NCBI GenBank assembly: GCA_038252255.1
Contig: JBBSAM010000009.1
Location: 62,001-126,000, forward strand
Origin: Chersky-806 sp038252255
Lineage (GTDB): Bacteria > Actinomycetota > Acidimicrobiia > IMCC26256 > JAENVU01
Direction of reading: 5' to 3'
Length of the DNA stretch: 64,000 nucleotides
How positions within the stretch are numbered: the first letter of the stretch is position 1; each line of letters begins with the position of its first letter. Shown piece by piece: positions 22,547 to 31,748 of this stretch. The translations under genes were made by a program, and so were the position numbers. The notes beneath the pieces were generated by a model. The model was not told the DNA's origin and searched no databases. It worked only from the letters and a program-made list of their open reading frames with translations.

Positions 22547-23422
22547 ATGCCGATGCCGAGTGACATCGGGGTGATCGACCTCATGCTGGGAATCCCGAGT
22601 GGGGATCCCAAGCGCTGGTACGACTTCCTCCGCACCCAGCTCCTGGACCGCGAGAGCCGGGAGGACTTCGAGTTCCCGGCCCAGTACATGTTCAAGCATG
22701 TGCCGAACTTCCAGGAGCATCTCGACGATCCCGTGAGCTACCTGCTGTCCGAGATGGACAAGCACGGCATCTCGATGGCGATGGTCGGGACCAGCTTCAA
22801 GAACGACCAGTCCCAGAAGGCCATCAAGGACTACCCGGACCGCTTCTTCGGGAGCTTCGAGGTGGACCCGAACCGGGGCATGGAGGCGGTCCGCGAGCTC
22901 GAGGCCGCGGTCAAGGAGCTCGGCGTGAAGGCCGCCACCGCGTTCCCGGCGGGACTCACTCCCCAGGTGCCGATCAACGACAAGAAGTTCTACCCGATCT
23001 ACGCGAAGTGCGTGGAGCTCGACATCCCCATCTGCGTCTGCGCGGGAGTGCCGGGGCCTCGGGTGCCGTTCGCACCGCAGGAAGTCGGGCTCATCGACGA
23101 GGTGTGCTGGTTCTTCCCCGAGCTGAAGTTCGTGACCCGACACGGCTGTGAGCCATGGGCCGACCTCGCGGTGAAGCTCATGCTCAAGTGGCCGAACCTG
23201 CACTACTCGACGAGTGCGTTCGCGCCGAAGTTCTACCCGAAGGACGTCATCCACTTCGCCAACACCCGTGGCGCCGACAAGGTGATGTATGCGGGCTACT
23301 TCCCCATGGGGCTGAGCCTGGATCGCATCTTCGAAGAGATGCCCGACGTGCCGTTCCGCGACCACGTGTGGCCCAAGTTCCTGCGCGAGAACGCGGTTCG
23401 GGTCTTCAAGCTCGACGAGTGA
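22547..23422 (+). CDS. Amidohydrolase-family (ACMSD-like) paralogue 1, metal ligands missing
   Basis: 291 residues of the amidohydrolase-2 (PF04909-like) TIM-barrel family, recognisable from GVKAATAFPAGL, KLMLKWPNLHYSTSAFAPKFYPK and the ending FRDHVWPKFLRENAVRVF. The usual N-terminal HxH is absent (VIDLMLGIPSG instead), and the late metal-binding GSD block reads YAGYFPMG. The His in TRHGCEPW is kept. First of three tandem genes with 4-nt overlaps. TAGCGT ends 7 nt before the ATG. Reaction unknown. Confidence 0.85.
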   Translation: MPMPSDIGVIDLMLGIPSGDPKRWYDFLRTQLLDRESREDFEFPAQYMFKHVPNFQEHLDDPVSYLLSEMDKHGISMAMVGTSFKNDQSQKAIKDYPDRFFGSFEVDPNRGMEAVRELEAAVKELGVKAATAFPAGLTPQVPINDKKFYPIYAKCVELDIPICVCAGVPGPRVPFAPQEVGLIDEVCWFFPELKFVTRHGCEPWADLAVKLMLKWPNLHYSTSAFAPKFYPKDVIHFANTRGADKVMYAGYFPMGLSLDRIFEEMPDVPFRDHVWPKFLRENAVRVFKLDE

Positions 23423-24333
23423 GCGACTCCCCCACCGTCAACACCGCGTTCGAGGATGCGCGCGCGGGAGGCGTGGTCGACACGTTCCTGTCGATGCCCG
23501 CGCCGCGGGCCGAGAAGGCGAAGGTCTACGACTACATCCGCAAGCAGTCCCTCGACACCGAGACCCAGTCGATGGAGATGCCGGCGGAGTACATGTTCAA
23601 GGGCGTGCCCCACTACGAGGAGCTGAGCGACCCGGTCGCCGAAGTGCTCGCGCAGATGGACGAGCACGGGATCCGGTTGATGATGCCGGGCATCCACGAG
23701 AACCAGCACGCGAAGCGCGCGTGCAAGGAGCACCCGGGCCGGTTCGCCGGCGTGGCCAACGTGAACCCGAACACCGGCATGGAAGCCGTCCGGGACCTCG
23801 TCCGCTTCGTCCGTGAGGAAGGCGCGGTCTCCGCGCACGTCTGGGGCACCGGGCTGATCCCGCAGGTGCCGGTCAACGACAAGAAGATGTACCCGATCTA
23901 CGCCAAGTGCGTGGAGCTCGACGTGCCGATCATGCTGTACGCGGGCGTTCCCGGGCCGCGCATCCTGATGGCACCCCAAGAGGTCGGGTTGCTCGACGAG
24001 GTGTGCTGGTTCTTCCCCGAGCTGAAGATCGTCGTGCGGCACGGCGCGGAGCCGTGGACCGAGCTGATGGTGAAGCTGCTGTTGAAGTGGCCGAACCTCT
24101 ACTACTCGACCAGCGCGTTCGCGCCGAAGCACTACCCCGAGGACATCATCAACTTCGCCAACACCCGCGGCGCCGACAAGATCCTCTACGCGGGCTACTA
24201 CTCCGCCGGCCTCGGCCTCGACCGGATCTTCTCCGAGCTGCCGAGCGTGCCGTTCCGCGACCACGTCTGGCCGAAGTTCCTGCGCGAGAACGCCGTCCGG
24301 GTGTTCGGCCTCGAAGATCGGATCTCAACGTGA
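23419..24333 (+). CDS. Amidohydrolase-family paralogue 2, metal ligands missing
   Basis: 304 residues, clearly a paralogue of the preceding gene: PQVPVNDKKMYPIYAKCVELD and the YSTSAFAPKHYPEDIINFANTRGADK block are nearly shared. N-terminal HxH is replaced by VVDTFLSMP, and GSD by YAGYYSAG; the conserved His sits in VRHGAEPW. Start GTG 23419 overlaps the upstream stop by 4 nt (GTGA). Three consecutive diverged copies suggest subunits of one complex or different substrate ranges, not gene dosage. Confidence 0.85.
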   Translation: MSDSPTVNTAFEDARAGGVVDTFLSMPAPRAEKAKVYDYIRKQSLDTETQSMEMPAEYMFKGVPHYEELSDPVAEVLAQMDEHGIRLMMPGIHENQHAKRACKEHPGRFAGVANVNPNTGMEAVRDLVRFVREEGAVSAHVWGTGLIPQVPVNDKKMYPIYAKCVELDVPIMLYAGVPGPRILMAPQEVGLLDEVCWFFPELKIVVRHGAEPWTELMVKLLLKWPNLYYSTSAFAPKHYPEDIINFANTRGADKILYAGYYSAGLGLDRIFSELPSVPFRDHVWPKFLRENAVRVFGLEDRIST

Positions 24334-25235
24334 CGACCAACCCGGCGTTCGACGCCGCGCTCGCGGCCGGTGGCGCGATCGACACCTCGGTCGGCGTGCC
24401 CAAGACGCGTGAGGAGATGTTCGCCTTCTACGGCTTCATCCGGGACCAGGCCAAGGATGCGGAGTCGAAGCAGGGTGAAGGCAATCTCGCGATGCCCGCG
24501 GGGTACATGTTCAAGCAGCCACCGGGCTGGGACGCCGAGGAGCTCGGCGACCCGGTCGAGTTCCTGATCGCCGAGCACGACCGCCACGACATCCGGCGGG
24601 CGATCGTCTCCGTCGAGGATCCCGAGGGTGCTCGGGCCGTGCGAGAGCACCCCGAGCGGTTCTTCGCGTCGATCGGCGCCAACCCGAACCACGGAATGGA
24701 GGCCGTCCGCAAGATCGAGAGGTACGCGGCGGAATTCGACCTCAAGTGCGTCGGCGCGTTCCCGGCCGGCTTGAACCCGCAGGTCGCGGTGGACGACAAG
24801 AAGTGGTTCCCGATCTACATGAAGTGCGTCGAGCTCGACATCCCGTTCGCGTCGACGATGGGCGTGCCGGGACCGCGCATCCCGTTCTCGCCGCAGGACG
24901 TCGCGCGCCTCGACGAGATCTGCTGGTACTTCCCCGAGCTGAAGTTCGTCACCCGGCACGGCTGTGAGCCGTGGACCGAGCTCGCGGTGAAGCTCATGCT
25001 CAAGTGGCCGAACCTCTACTACTCGACCACCGCGTTCGCGCCGAAGCACTTCCCCAAGGACATCATCAACTACGCGAACACCCGTGGCGCCGACAAGATC
25101 ATCTGGAGCGGGTACTTCCCCGCCGGCCTCAGCTACGACCGCATCTTCTCGGAGCTCCCCGACGTGCCGTTCCGCGACCACGTGTGGCCGAAGTTCCTAC
25201 ACGAGAACGCGGCCCGGGTCTTCAAGCTCGGCTGA
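24330..25235 (+). CDS. Amidohydrolase-family paralogue 3, metal ligands missing
   Basis: 301 residues, third member of the tandem set, with GAFPAGLNPQVAVDDKKWFPIYMKCVELD and YSTTAFAPKHFPKDIINYANTRGADK. The HxH position reads AIDTSVGVP and the GSD position WSGYFPAG, so metal ligands are lost as in the other two copies; the His in TRHGCEPW is kept. GTG 24330 overlaps the previous stop by 4 nt. Its last 39 nt overlap the end of the convergent membrane glycosyltransferase. Confidence 0.85.
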   Translation: MTTNPAFDAALAAGGAIDTSVGVPKTREEMFAFYGFIRDQAKDAESKQGEGNLAMPAGYMFKQPPGWDAEELGDPVEFLIAEHDRHDIRRAIVSVEDPEGARAVREHPERFFASIGANPNHGMEAVRKIERYAAEFDLKCVGAFPAGLNPQVAVDDKKWFPIYMKCVELDIPFASTMGVPGPRIPFSPQDVARLDEICWYFPELKFVTRHGCEPWTELAVKLMLKWPNLYYSTTAFAPKHFPKDIINYANTRGADKIIWSGYFPAGLSYDRIFSELPDVPFRDHVWPKFLHENAARVFKLG

Positions 25236-26555
25236 CGCGTCCTCGCCCGGCACTCGCGGGAGGAGCGCGAGACCGAGCAGCAGGATCCCGAGGATTGCCT
25301 GCACGTTTCCGAGCAGTGCGTGCCGGATGGGCGACGCCGAGTCGCCGTGCCACGCGATCAGCAGGTGTGGGAGCGCGAGGACCACGAGCCCGAGCGCGAC
25401 CAGCCAGATGGCGTCACGCATTCGACGCCGCCAGAGCCCCGCGGCGAACAGCGCGACGAACGCCACGGCCGCGGCCGGCCAGGGCCAGAAGAGCATCGTC
25501 GAGATCAGCGGCACCGCGTTGGCGCCGGGCGAGTAATCCGTGACGGTGCGCCGCAGGTGGACCCGCTCCGGCGTCTCGAAGGGCTCGAACAGCGTGTAGC
25601 TCGGGTGCGTGGCCAGCCAGACGACGTAGGTGCGGGCGCCCTGGTTCTTCACCCAGGCCGAGTAGCGCGTGAACTTTCGGTCCCGTGCCGACGGGCCCGC
25701 GGTCAGCGCGCCGGTGTCCGTGTGGTGGGGATCGCGGGCGAGCTCGCGCAGCGCTGCGCCCTGCGGGAGCCCGTGGTCGATCCACCAGCTCAGCCGATCC
25801 GGGTACGGAATGATCCGGTCCGCCAGCACGTGACGCAGCGGGTCCCAACCCCGGACCGTGCTCATCGAGACGACGAGCGCGCCCCCGCCCACCAGCACGA
25901 GCAGCAACGCCGCGACCGCCAGCTTCGGCGCGATCGACGCCCGGCGGACCAGCGCGAGCAGCGCGGCCGCGCCGAGCACCACTCCGACGCCCAGCACGAC
26001 ATAGATGTTCGTGTCCCGGGTCGAGATCCACGCGCCCGCGCTCAACACCACCGCCGCGAGCCGGATCCAACCCGGGCGCCGTCCGAACCAGATGAGCGAT
26101 GCCACGAGGAGGGCGAACAGCGACAGGGCCAGCGACTCGCTCAGCATCACCCGATCCCAGATCGCGATCGGCGTGGTCACAGCGAACACGAGCACCGCGC
26201 AGAGGGAGACGAGGCGCGGCCAACCCGCGCGGGCTCCGGCCGCCACGACCCAGGCCAGCAGCGCCCAGGCGAGGATCGACAGCGCGACCTGCGCCACGAT
26301 CACCGCTTCGTGGCTGCCGACGAGCTTCAAGAGGAGCGGGAAGCCCGGTGGCTTGCGCCCGGCCCAGAAGCGCGCGCTGAGCAGCGACTTCGACGCCTGC
26401 ACGTCATAGGACTTCGTGTCCGACCATGACACCGGCTTGCCGACGGCCAGCCAGCACCGGACCGCGGCGAAGCCGATGAGCGCCACCACCGCGGCGGCTC
26501 CGGTCCGGTCGAGCCGGCCGGCGCGGTCGCTACGGGCGGACAGGGGCGCGGTCAT
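25197..26555 (-). CDS. Multi-pass membrane glycosyltransferase-like protein (GT-C/PMT superfamily)
   Basis: 452 residues with about ten hydrophobic segments. The first outside loop (WSDTKSYDVQASKSLLSARFWAGRKPPGFP) carries an acidic residue followed by a K/RPPG block like polyprenyl-phosphate-dependent GT-C enzymes. Probably transfers a sugar from a lipid carrier at the outer face of the membrane; acceptor unknown. It begins 24 nt after the membrane sulfatase, so the two probably act on the same envelope glycan. Its 3' end overlaps a convergent gene. Confidence 0.75.
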   Translation of the reverse strand: MTAPLSARSDRAGRLDRTGAAAVVALIGFAAVRCWLAVGKPVSWSDTKSYDVQASKSLLSARFWAGRKPPGFPLLLKLVGSHEAVIVAQVALSILAWALLAWVVAAGARAGWPRLVSLCAVLVFAVTTPIAIWDRVMLSESLALSLFALLVASLIWFGRRPGWIRLAAVVLSAGAWISTRDTNIYVVLGVGVVLGAAALLALVRRASIAPKLAVAALLLVLVGGGALVVSMSTVRGWDPLRHVLADRIIPYPDRLSWWIDHGLPQGAALRELARDPHHTDTGALTAGPSARDRKFTRYSAWVKNQGARTYVVWLATHPSYTLFEPFETPERVHLRRTVTDYSPGANAVPLISTMLFWPWPAAAVAFVALFAAGLWRRRMRDAIWLVALGLVVLALPHLLIAWHGDSASPIRHALLGNVQAILGILLLGLALLPRVPGEDASAELEDPGRVLV

Positions 26556-26579
26556 CTTGCCTGAGCGTCGGGCCGCGGC

Positions 26580-28673
26580 TCAGCGCGCGAGCCGGGTAGG
26601 CGCGAACACCGGGGCGAACGGGTTGCCGGAGACCGTGAAGATCTCGATCGTGTTGCTTCCTTCCCGCACCAGTGAGGGCGGGAGCACCGCGGCGTACTGG
26701 CTGCGGCCGCCCGTTCCCGAAGGCAGGGTCTGCGCCATTCCCGCGATCGTGCCATTGACGGTGACCGCGACCCATTGGCGCGCCGGAATCGCGACCGTGC
26801 CCGTCACGTAGGCCCAGGGGATCTTGGCCGCGTGCAGCTTCACGTGCCGGTACTCGTCGGGGTTCTCCAGCGTCGCGGCACGGCGGGGTGCGGTCGCGGA
26901 CACGAACTTCGCCGCGGGTTGGCCGACGAGACCGCCGTACGGACCGACGCGGTAGATCCGCAACGCGGGATCCCCGGTCGCGCGCGATGCCGCGGTCTTC
27001 AGCACGCGGGCAAAGCCGGACGGCCCGTCGAATTCGATGTAGTTCTTGCCGCCGGTCGGGCGCACGAAGTTGAGCGGCCAGTCCGCGAGCCGGCGCAGCC
27101 CGTCCACCCTCGGCGTCCCGTAGAGCGAGCGACCGTCCAGCTTCCACGGGACCTTCACCCCGACCGTCTGGGCGATCGTCGGCAGGATGTCCGTGGAGTG
27201 GGCCGGCCGGTCGTCGAGCACCCCGGCGGTCTGGCCCGGCGCCTTCACCAGCAGCGGCGTCCACATGATCTCGGGGTAGTTCAGCTCCGATGCGCCGCGG
27301 CTGGGCACGCCCGGCAGGAAAGCCACGCCGTGGTCCGCGGTCACGATGATCATCGAGTCGTTGTACGCGCCGATCTGCTTGAGCTTCCGGACCACCTGCC
27401 CGACGACGTAGTCCGCCGTCTGGACCTGGAGGAGGTGGCGCTCCCGCCCGAACGCGGCGTTCCACGAGTCCTTCCAGACCCCGGCGCGCACGCCCTGGCC
27501 GGCCAGCGTGACGTAGTCCTGCGCCGGACCGAGGTAGTGCCACGGCGTGTGCGGAAGCAGGACGTGGAGGAAGTCGAGCTGCGACCGGCCCGACGGCTCG
27601 AGCGAGTTCACGAACGACTGTGAGCTGTCGATCGCGTTCTCCACGTACGGGCTCTGGTGGAGCAACGCGTCCTGCTTCGTGGTGCGCTCCGGCGAGGCGA
27701 ACGTCTCCCACTGGTTCACACCCTCGTCGAGCAGTCCCGACAGGCCGTTGTTCGCCTTGGCCGAGTCCGCGCCCGAACCGCAGAGCGAGACCGGGCACAG
27801 TCGCGTCGCGCTCTCGTGCACGTTCATGCGATAGCTGCTGCCGAGCAACGTGAAGAGGTTCTGCGGGAACTCCGACGCGATGGGAACCGGCTCACCGTTC
27901 GGGAACTTCCCGGTGAGGATCGCCGGAACCGCCATCGTGGTGTGCGGTCCGACGGTGGTGTCGTTGCGGTACCAGGTGGCCCCCTTGGCGAGCGACGCGA
28001 GATTCGGGAACAACGTGCCGTCGAGCTGGCCCTTGCCGTCCAGCAGCGACGCGGTCGGGAACTCGTCCATGACGATCATCACGACGCGCTTGGGGTGCGC
28101 GACCTTCACGTGCACCGCGCTCGGGTCGCTCACGAAGATCACCGGCGTCACGGCCGACGAGAACACGAACAGCACCCCGAACACCGGTGGCGCAACAGAG
28201 AGATAGCGCAGGAAGGTGCGAACGATCGCGAGACGGAGCATGAGGATGCCGCCAACCAGTCCGAGCACCGCCCCGACCGCCAGCAGCACGGCCGGACCGA
28301 GGCTCGTCACCCGCTTCAGCGTCTCGACCGCGATGATGCCGACGAGCACCGCGCCGAACGCCGCGTGCACCCATCGCCGGACCTGCGGCAACACCAGCCC
28401 GACGAGCACCTCGACCGACCAGAGGACGGTCGCCGGGACTACGATGAACAGCACCGCGAAGACGACCGCTTCTTGCACAGTGGTGCGGCGGCTCAGGAGG
28501 AAGTCGGCGTTCTGTTGGAAGATGTCGAGGGTCGGCTGAGCGATCGCGACGCCGCAGAGCGCAAAGAGCTCGAGGAACGCGCCGGCCTCACGGCGCCAGG
28601 GCCCGAATCGCCGGCCCCGCTCCGCCGCTCCGTCAGCCACCGCGGGGCTCGACTGCTCTTCGACGGACTCCAC
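26580..28673 (-). CDS. Membrane-anchored sulfatase / phosphoglycerol-transferase-like protein
   Basis: 697 residues. About five membrane segments fill the first roughly 190 residues, followed by an extracytoplasmic sulfatase/alkaline-phosphatase fold: VVMIVMDEFPTASLL (metal-binding Asp), NDTTVGPHTTMAVPAILTGKFP (Thr/Ser nucleophile region) and IIVTADHGVAFLPG (DHG metal ligands). Such LtaS-like proteins transfer phosphoglycerol-type groups or hydrolyse sulfate esters. I prefer GTG 28673, 6 nt after GGGGGA, over the TTG at 28688. It reads toward, and probably with, the downstream glycosyltransferase. Confidence 0.83.
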   Translation of the reverse strand: MESVEEQSSPAVADGAAERGRRFGPWRREAGAFLELFALCGVAIAQPTLDIFQQNADFLLSRRTTVQEAVVFAVLFIVVPATVLWSVEVLVGLVLPQVRRWVHAAFGAVLVGIIAVETLKRVTSLGPAVLLAVGAVLGLVGGILMLRLAIVRTFLRYLSVAPPVFGVLFVFSSAVTPVIFVSDPSAVHVKVAHPKRVVMIVMDEFPTASLLDGKGQLDGTLFPNLASLAKGATWYRNDTTVGPHTTMAVPAILTGKFPNGEPVPIASEFPQNLFTLLGSSYRMNVHESATRLCPVSLCGSGADSAKANNGLSGLLDEGVNQWETFASPERTTKQDALLHQSPYVENAIDSSQSFVNSLEPSGRSQLDFLHVLLPHTPWHYLGPAQDYVTLAGQGVRAGVWKDSWNAAFGRERHLLQVQTADYVVGQVVRKLKQIGAYNDSMIIVTADHGVAFLPGVPSRGASELNYPEIMWTPLLVKAPGQTAGVLDDRPAHSTDILPTIAQTVGVKVPWKLDGRSLYGTPRVDGLRRLADWPLNFVRPTGGKNYIEFDGPSGFARVLKTAASRATGDPALRIYRVGPYGGLVGQPAAKFVSATAPRRAATLENPDEYRHVKLHAAKIPWAYVTGTVAIPARQWVAVTVNGTIAGMAQTLPSGTGGRSQYAAVLPPSLVREGSNTIEIFTVSGNPFAPVFAPTRLAR

Positions 28674-28777
28674 GCGCGCTCCCCCCAACCGGAGGCGACA
28701 GAGTACCGGTCACGGGTGCCGATCCGAGCGCGGCACCGCCGCGCGCGCGACGGTCGCCGGCCCGGCCCCACCGGCCC

Positions 28778-30550
28778 ATGACCGACGCCGTACCGGCCCC
28801 GCGGGACCTCTCGCGGCGAGGCCAGTGGTGCCTGCTGCTCGGCTCGTCGCTCCTCGTCCTGCTCGCCGCGGTGTTCGTCACCGGCTTCGTCGGGCTGGTG
28901 CTCCGCATCCAGGTCGGCTGGTGGGTGCTCGTGCCGGCGATCGCCGCGCAGGCGTGCTTCGCCACGGTCGGCTGGCGCCGAGCCGGCGCCGCCCGACCGC
29001 TGCGGATGGTCGTGGCCACGCTCATCGTGTGTTGGCTGGTCATCGTGGCGACCGGTGCACTGTCGACGCTCGTCTCCGACACGTCAGTGGACGGTCGCCA
29101 CTACCAGAGCGAGACCACCCGGGCCGTCGCCCGCGGCTGGAACCCGGAGCGCGACGGCCCGCTCTTCCCGAAGGACGTCCCGTATCAACCGGACGCGGCC
29201 CCGAAGGCCCCGGCGATCGTCGGCGCGACGGTGTTCCACATCACCGAGAACATCGACACGACTCGCCTCTTCGGGGCCTCCCTCCTCATCGCCGCCGCAC
29301 TCGTGGCGATCGCGGGCTTGGAAGCCGCGGGCGCGGGACCGTGGTTGTCGATCGTCGGTGGTCTCGTCCTCGCGTTGAACCCGGTCGCGCTCGCACAGAC
29401 CGGCACCGCGATGGTGGACGGTGTCGTGAGCTCGGTCCTGCTCGCATCGTTGATGCTCGCCCTGCTCTGGGTATGGCGACATCCACCGATCGTCGTGCTC
29501 CCCCCACTCGCGGCGGCGCTCGTGCTGCTGGTGAACACGAAGTTCACGGGGCTCGTGTACGTCGGTCTCATCGTGCTCCCTGTGGTCTTCATCGCCGGGC
29601 TCGTCGCGCGGTCGGGTCGGCGCTTGATCGTGATGCTCGGTGGCGTCGTGCTCGTCGCACTCGTCGCGATGATCGGCCTCGGCTACAACCCGTACGTCAC
29701 CAACTACCTGCGCTACGACCATCCGCTCCACCCGATCTACGGTCCGCACTCGCTCGACATCGGGGCGCAGTACCGGACGGGCGAGCTGAACGACGTGAGC
29801 CAGCCGGAGCAGCTGGCGCTGTCCGTGTTCGGGAAGTCCACCGCCGGGAACGGTGATCCCCAGATCAAGATCCCGCTCGTGTTCGACACCGCCGAGTGGT
29901 CGTCGTTCCGCTCCCCCAGCGTGCGGATCGGTGGCTTCGGCCCCTGGTTCAGCGGCGGACTCATCATCGCCTTCGCCGCGTTGATCGCCGCGTGCATCGC
30001 GCGACTCGTGCGCAAACGCGCGCCCGGGGTCGAACGCATCTCGCCGCAGGCGTACGGACTGCTCGGCGCGGCCGGGGTCTGCCTGCTCGCGACGATCGTG
30101 CAGCCGTCCGCGTTCCTGGCCCGCTTCGCGCCCCAGCTGTGGTTCGTCCCCGGCTTCATCGCGGTCGCCGTCGTGCTGTTCGTCGGGGTGCGGATCGTGC
30201 AGGCGATCGCCTGGGTCGCCTTGGGGGTGCTGCTCGCGAATGCCGGTGGAGTCGCGGTCTCCACCGTGGTGTGGGACGTGCGCGACACCAACCGGGAAGC
30301 GGCGAGCCTGGCCCGCCTCCGCAGGCTGTCGCCGCTCGAGGCGAACTTCTCGTCGTGGCAGCGCTCGGAGGCGCGGCGACTGCGGGAGAACGGCATCCGC
30401 TTCGTCGCCGTCGACCGTGTCACCTGTCCGATCCCCTACGTGCTCTCGGTCGCCGGCGGCTTGACCCGCCAGCCCAAGCGCTACGGCGTTCCGCCCCCGG
30501 CCGGCGGCGTGCAGCTCTGCCCGCTCAAGCCACCACCGGGCAACGGCTGA
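28778..30550 (+). CDS. Multi-pass membrane glycosyltransferase-like protein (590 aa)
   Basis: About eleven to twelve hydrophobic segments. The first large loop, SDTSVDGRHYQSETTRAVARGWNP, has the acidic residue plus basic pattern of GT-C enzymes (compare VDGRHYH-type loops of dolichol/decaprenyl-P-sugar users). A short C-terminal soluble part ends in a Pro/Gly-rich tail. Divergent from the sulfatase across about 100 bp, so the two envelope genes may share regulation. Acceptor and sugar unknown. Confidence 0.75.
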   Translation: MTDAVPAPRDLSRRGQWCLLLGSSLLVLLAAVFVTGFVGLVLRIQVGWWVLVPAIAAQACFATVGWRRAGAARPLRMVVATLIVCWLVIVATGALSTLVSDTSVDGRHYQSETTRAVARGWNPERDGPLFPKDVPYQPDAAPKAPAIVGATVFHITENIDTTRLFGASLLIAAALVAIAGLEAAGAGPWLSIVGGLVLALNPVALAQTGTAMVDGVVSSVLLASLMLALLWVWRHPPIVVLPPLAAALVLLVNTKFTGLVYVGLIVLPVVFIAGLVARSGRRLIVMLGGVVLVALVAMIGLGYNPYVTNYLRYDHPLHPIYGPHSLDIGAQYRTGELNDVSQPEQLALSVFGKSTAGNGDPQIKIPLVFDTAEWSSFRSPSVRIGGFGPWFSGGLIIAFAALIAACIARLVRKRAPGVERISPQAYGLLGAAGVCLLATIVQPSAFLARFAPQLWFVPGFIAVAVVLFVGVRIVQAIAWVALGVLLANAGGVAVSTVVWDVRDTNREAASLARLRRLSPLEANFSSWQRSEARRLRENGIRFVAVDRVTCPIPYVLSVAGGLTRQPKRYGVPPPAGGVQLCPLKPPPGNG

Positions 30551-30593
30551 CCCGGCCGAGCATCCGGATCCGAGCGGGTATCGTCCCGCCTCC

Positions 30594-31748
30594 ATGGGCC
30601 CCCTGACCGGCTACCGCGTGCTCGAGATCCCGAGCATCGGCCCGACGCAATTCGCGGGGATGGCACTCGGGGATCTCGGCGCCGAGGTCCTGCGCCTCGA
30701 TCGCGCCACGTCGGTCGCGGCAGGAAGCGGGATGATCCCCGCGTCGCCGTACGCGAGTCTGGACCGCAACCGGCGCTCGATGGGCATCGACCTGAAGCAT
30801 CCCCGCGGTGCGGAGACCGTGCTGAAGCTCTGCGAGTCGGCGGACGTGCTCATCGAGGGGTTCCGGCCCGGTGTGGCGGAACGGCTCGGCATCGGACCGG
30901 AGGTCGCCCTCGCGCGCAACCCGCGCCTCGTCTACGGCCGCATGACCGGCTGGGGCCAAGAAGGGCCGCTCTCCCACGACGTCGGTCACGACATCAACTA
31001 CATCGCGCTCGCCGGCGTGCTCGCGCACATCGGCACCGCCGGCGGGCCGCCTGTCCCCCCGATCAACCTCGTGGGTGACTTCGGCGGCGGTGGGCTCCTG
31101 CTCGCGTTCGGCATCCTGGCCGCGCTGCTCGAACGCGAGCGCTCCGGGAAGGGGCAGGTCATCGACGCGGCGATGATCGACGGCGCGGCGATGCAGATGA
31201 GCGTCTTCGTCGGCATGAGCGCGATGGGGTTCTGGTCCGACGAACGCGGCACGAACCTGCTCGACGGCGGCGCGCACTTCTACGGCGCGTACGAGACGTC
31301 TGACCACCAGTGGATCTCGATCGCGAGCTACGAGCCGCAGTTCTACGCCGAGCTCGTGGCGTTGCTCGGGCCGCTCGGCGTCGCGCTCGACCCCGCGACG
31401 CAGATGGACCAGTCGACATGGCCGGGCCTCAAGCAGCAGATGGCGGCACTCTTCCGGACTCGCACCCGCGACGAGTGGATCGAGTTCTTCGCCGGCCACG
31501 ACGTCTGCTTCGCCCCGGTCCTCACGATGAACGAGGCGCGTGCACATCCGCACAACGTGGCCCGCGCCACCTTCATCGAGGTGGACGGCGCCCCGCAGCC
31601 GGCTCCGGCTCCCCGGTTCAGCCGCACCCCCGGCGCGGTGGAGCGCACGCCCGTCGTCCCCGGCACGGACACCGACACTGCGCTGGTGGACTGGGGCTTC
31701 GACCCCGAGACGATCGCCGAGCTCAAGGAGCAGGGCGCGATCGCCTGA
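30594..31748 (+). CDS. CoA-transferase family III, alpha-methylacyl-CoA racemase-like
   Basis: 384 residues of the CaiB/BaiF family closest in pattern to methylacyl-CoA racemase, which epimerises 2-methylacyl-CoA so that branched chains and sterol side chains can enter beta-oxidation. GRMTGWGQEGPLSHDVGHDINYIALAGVL holds the catalytic His, and NLVGDFGGGGLLLAFG the catalytic Asp, both as in the mycobacterial enzyme. TATCGT ends 9 nt before the ATG. Its last 26 nt overlap the convergent cyclase gene. Confidence 0.88.
   Translation: MGPLTGYRVLEIPSIGPTQFAGMALGDLGAEVLRLDRATSVAAGSGMIPASPYASLDRNRRSMGIDLKHPRGAETVLKLCESADVLIEGFRPGVAERLGIGPEVALARNPRLVYGRMTGWGQEGPLSHDVGHDINYIALAGVLAHIGTAGGPPVPPINLVGDFGGGGLLLAFGILAALLERERSGKGQVIDAAMIDGAAMQMSVFVGMSAMGFWSDERGTNLLDGGAHFYGAYETSDHQWISIASYEPQFYAELVALLGPLGVALDPATQMDQSTWPGLKQQMAALFRTRTRDEWIEFFAGHDVCFAPVLTMNEARAHPHNVARATFIEVDGAPQPAPAPRFSRTPGAVERTPVVPGTDTDTALVDWGFDPETIAELKEQGAIA

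Noticed and set aside
21941..25181. Three long minus-strand frames with similar products (starting MVAERHV/MVAERHA)
   Set aside because: They are antisense to the three tandem amidohydrolase-like genes; their mutual similarity only reflects the paralogy of the real genes on the plus strand.
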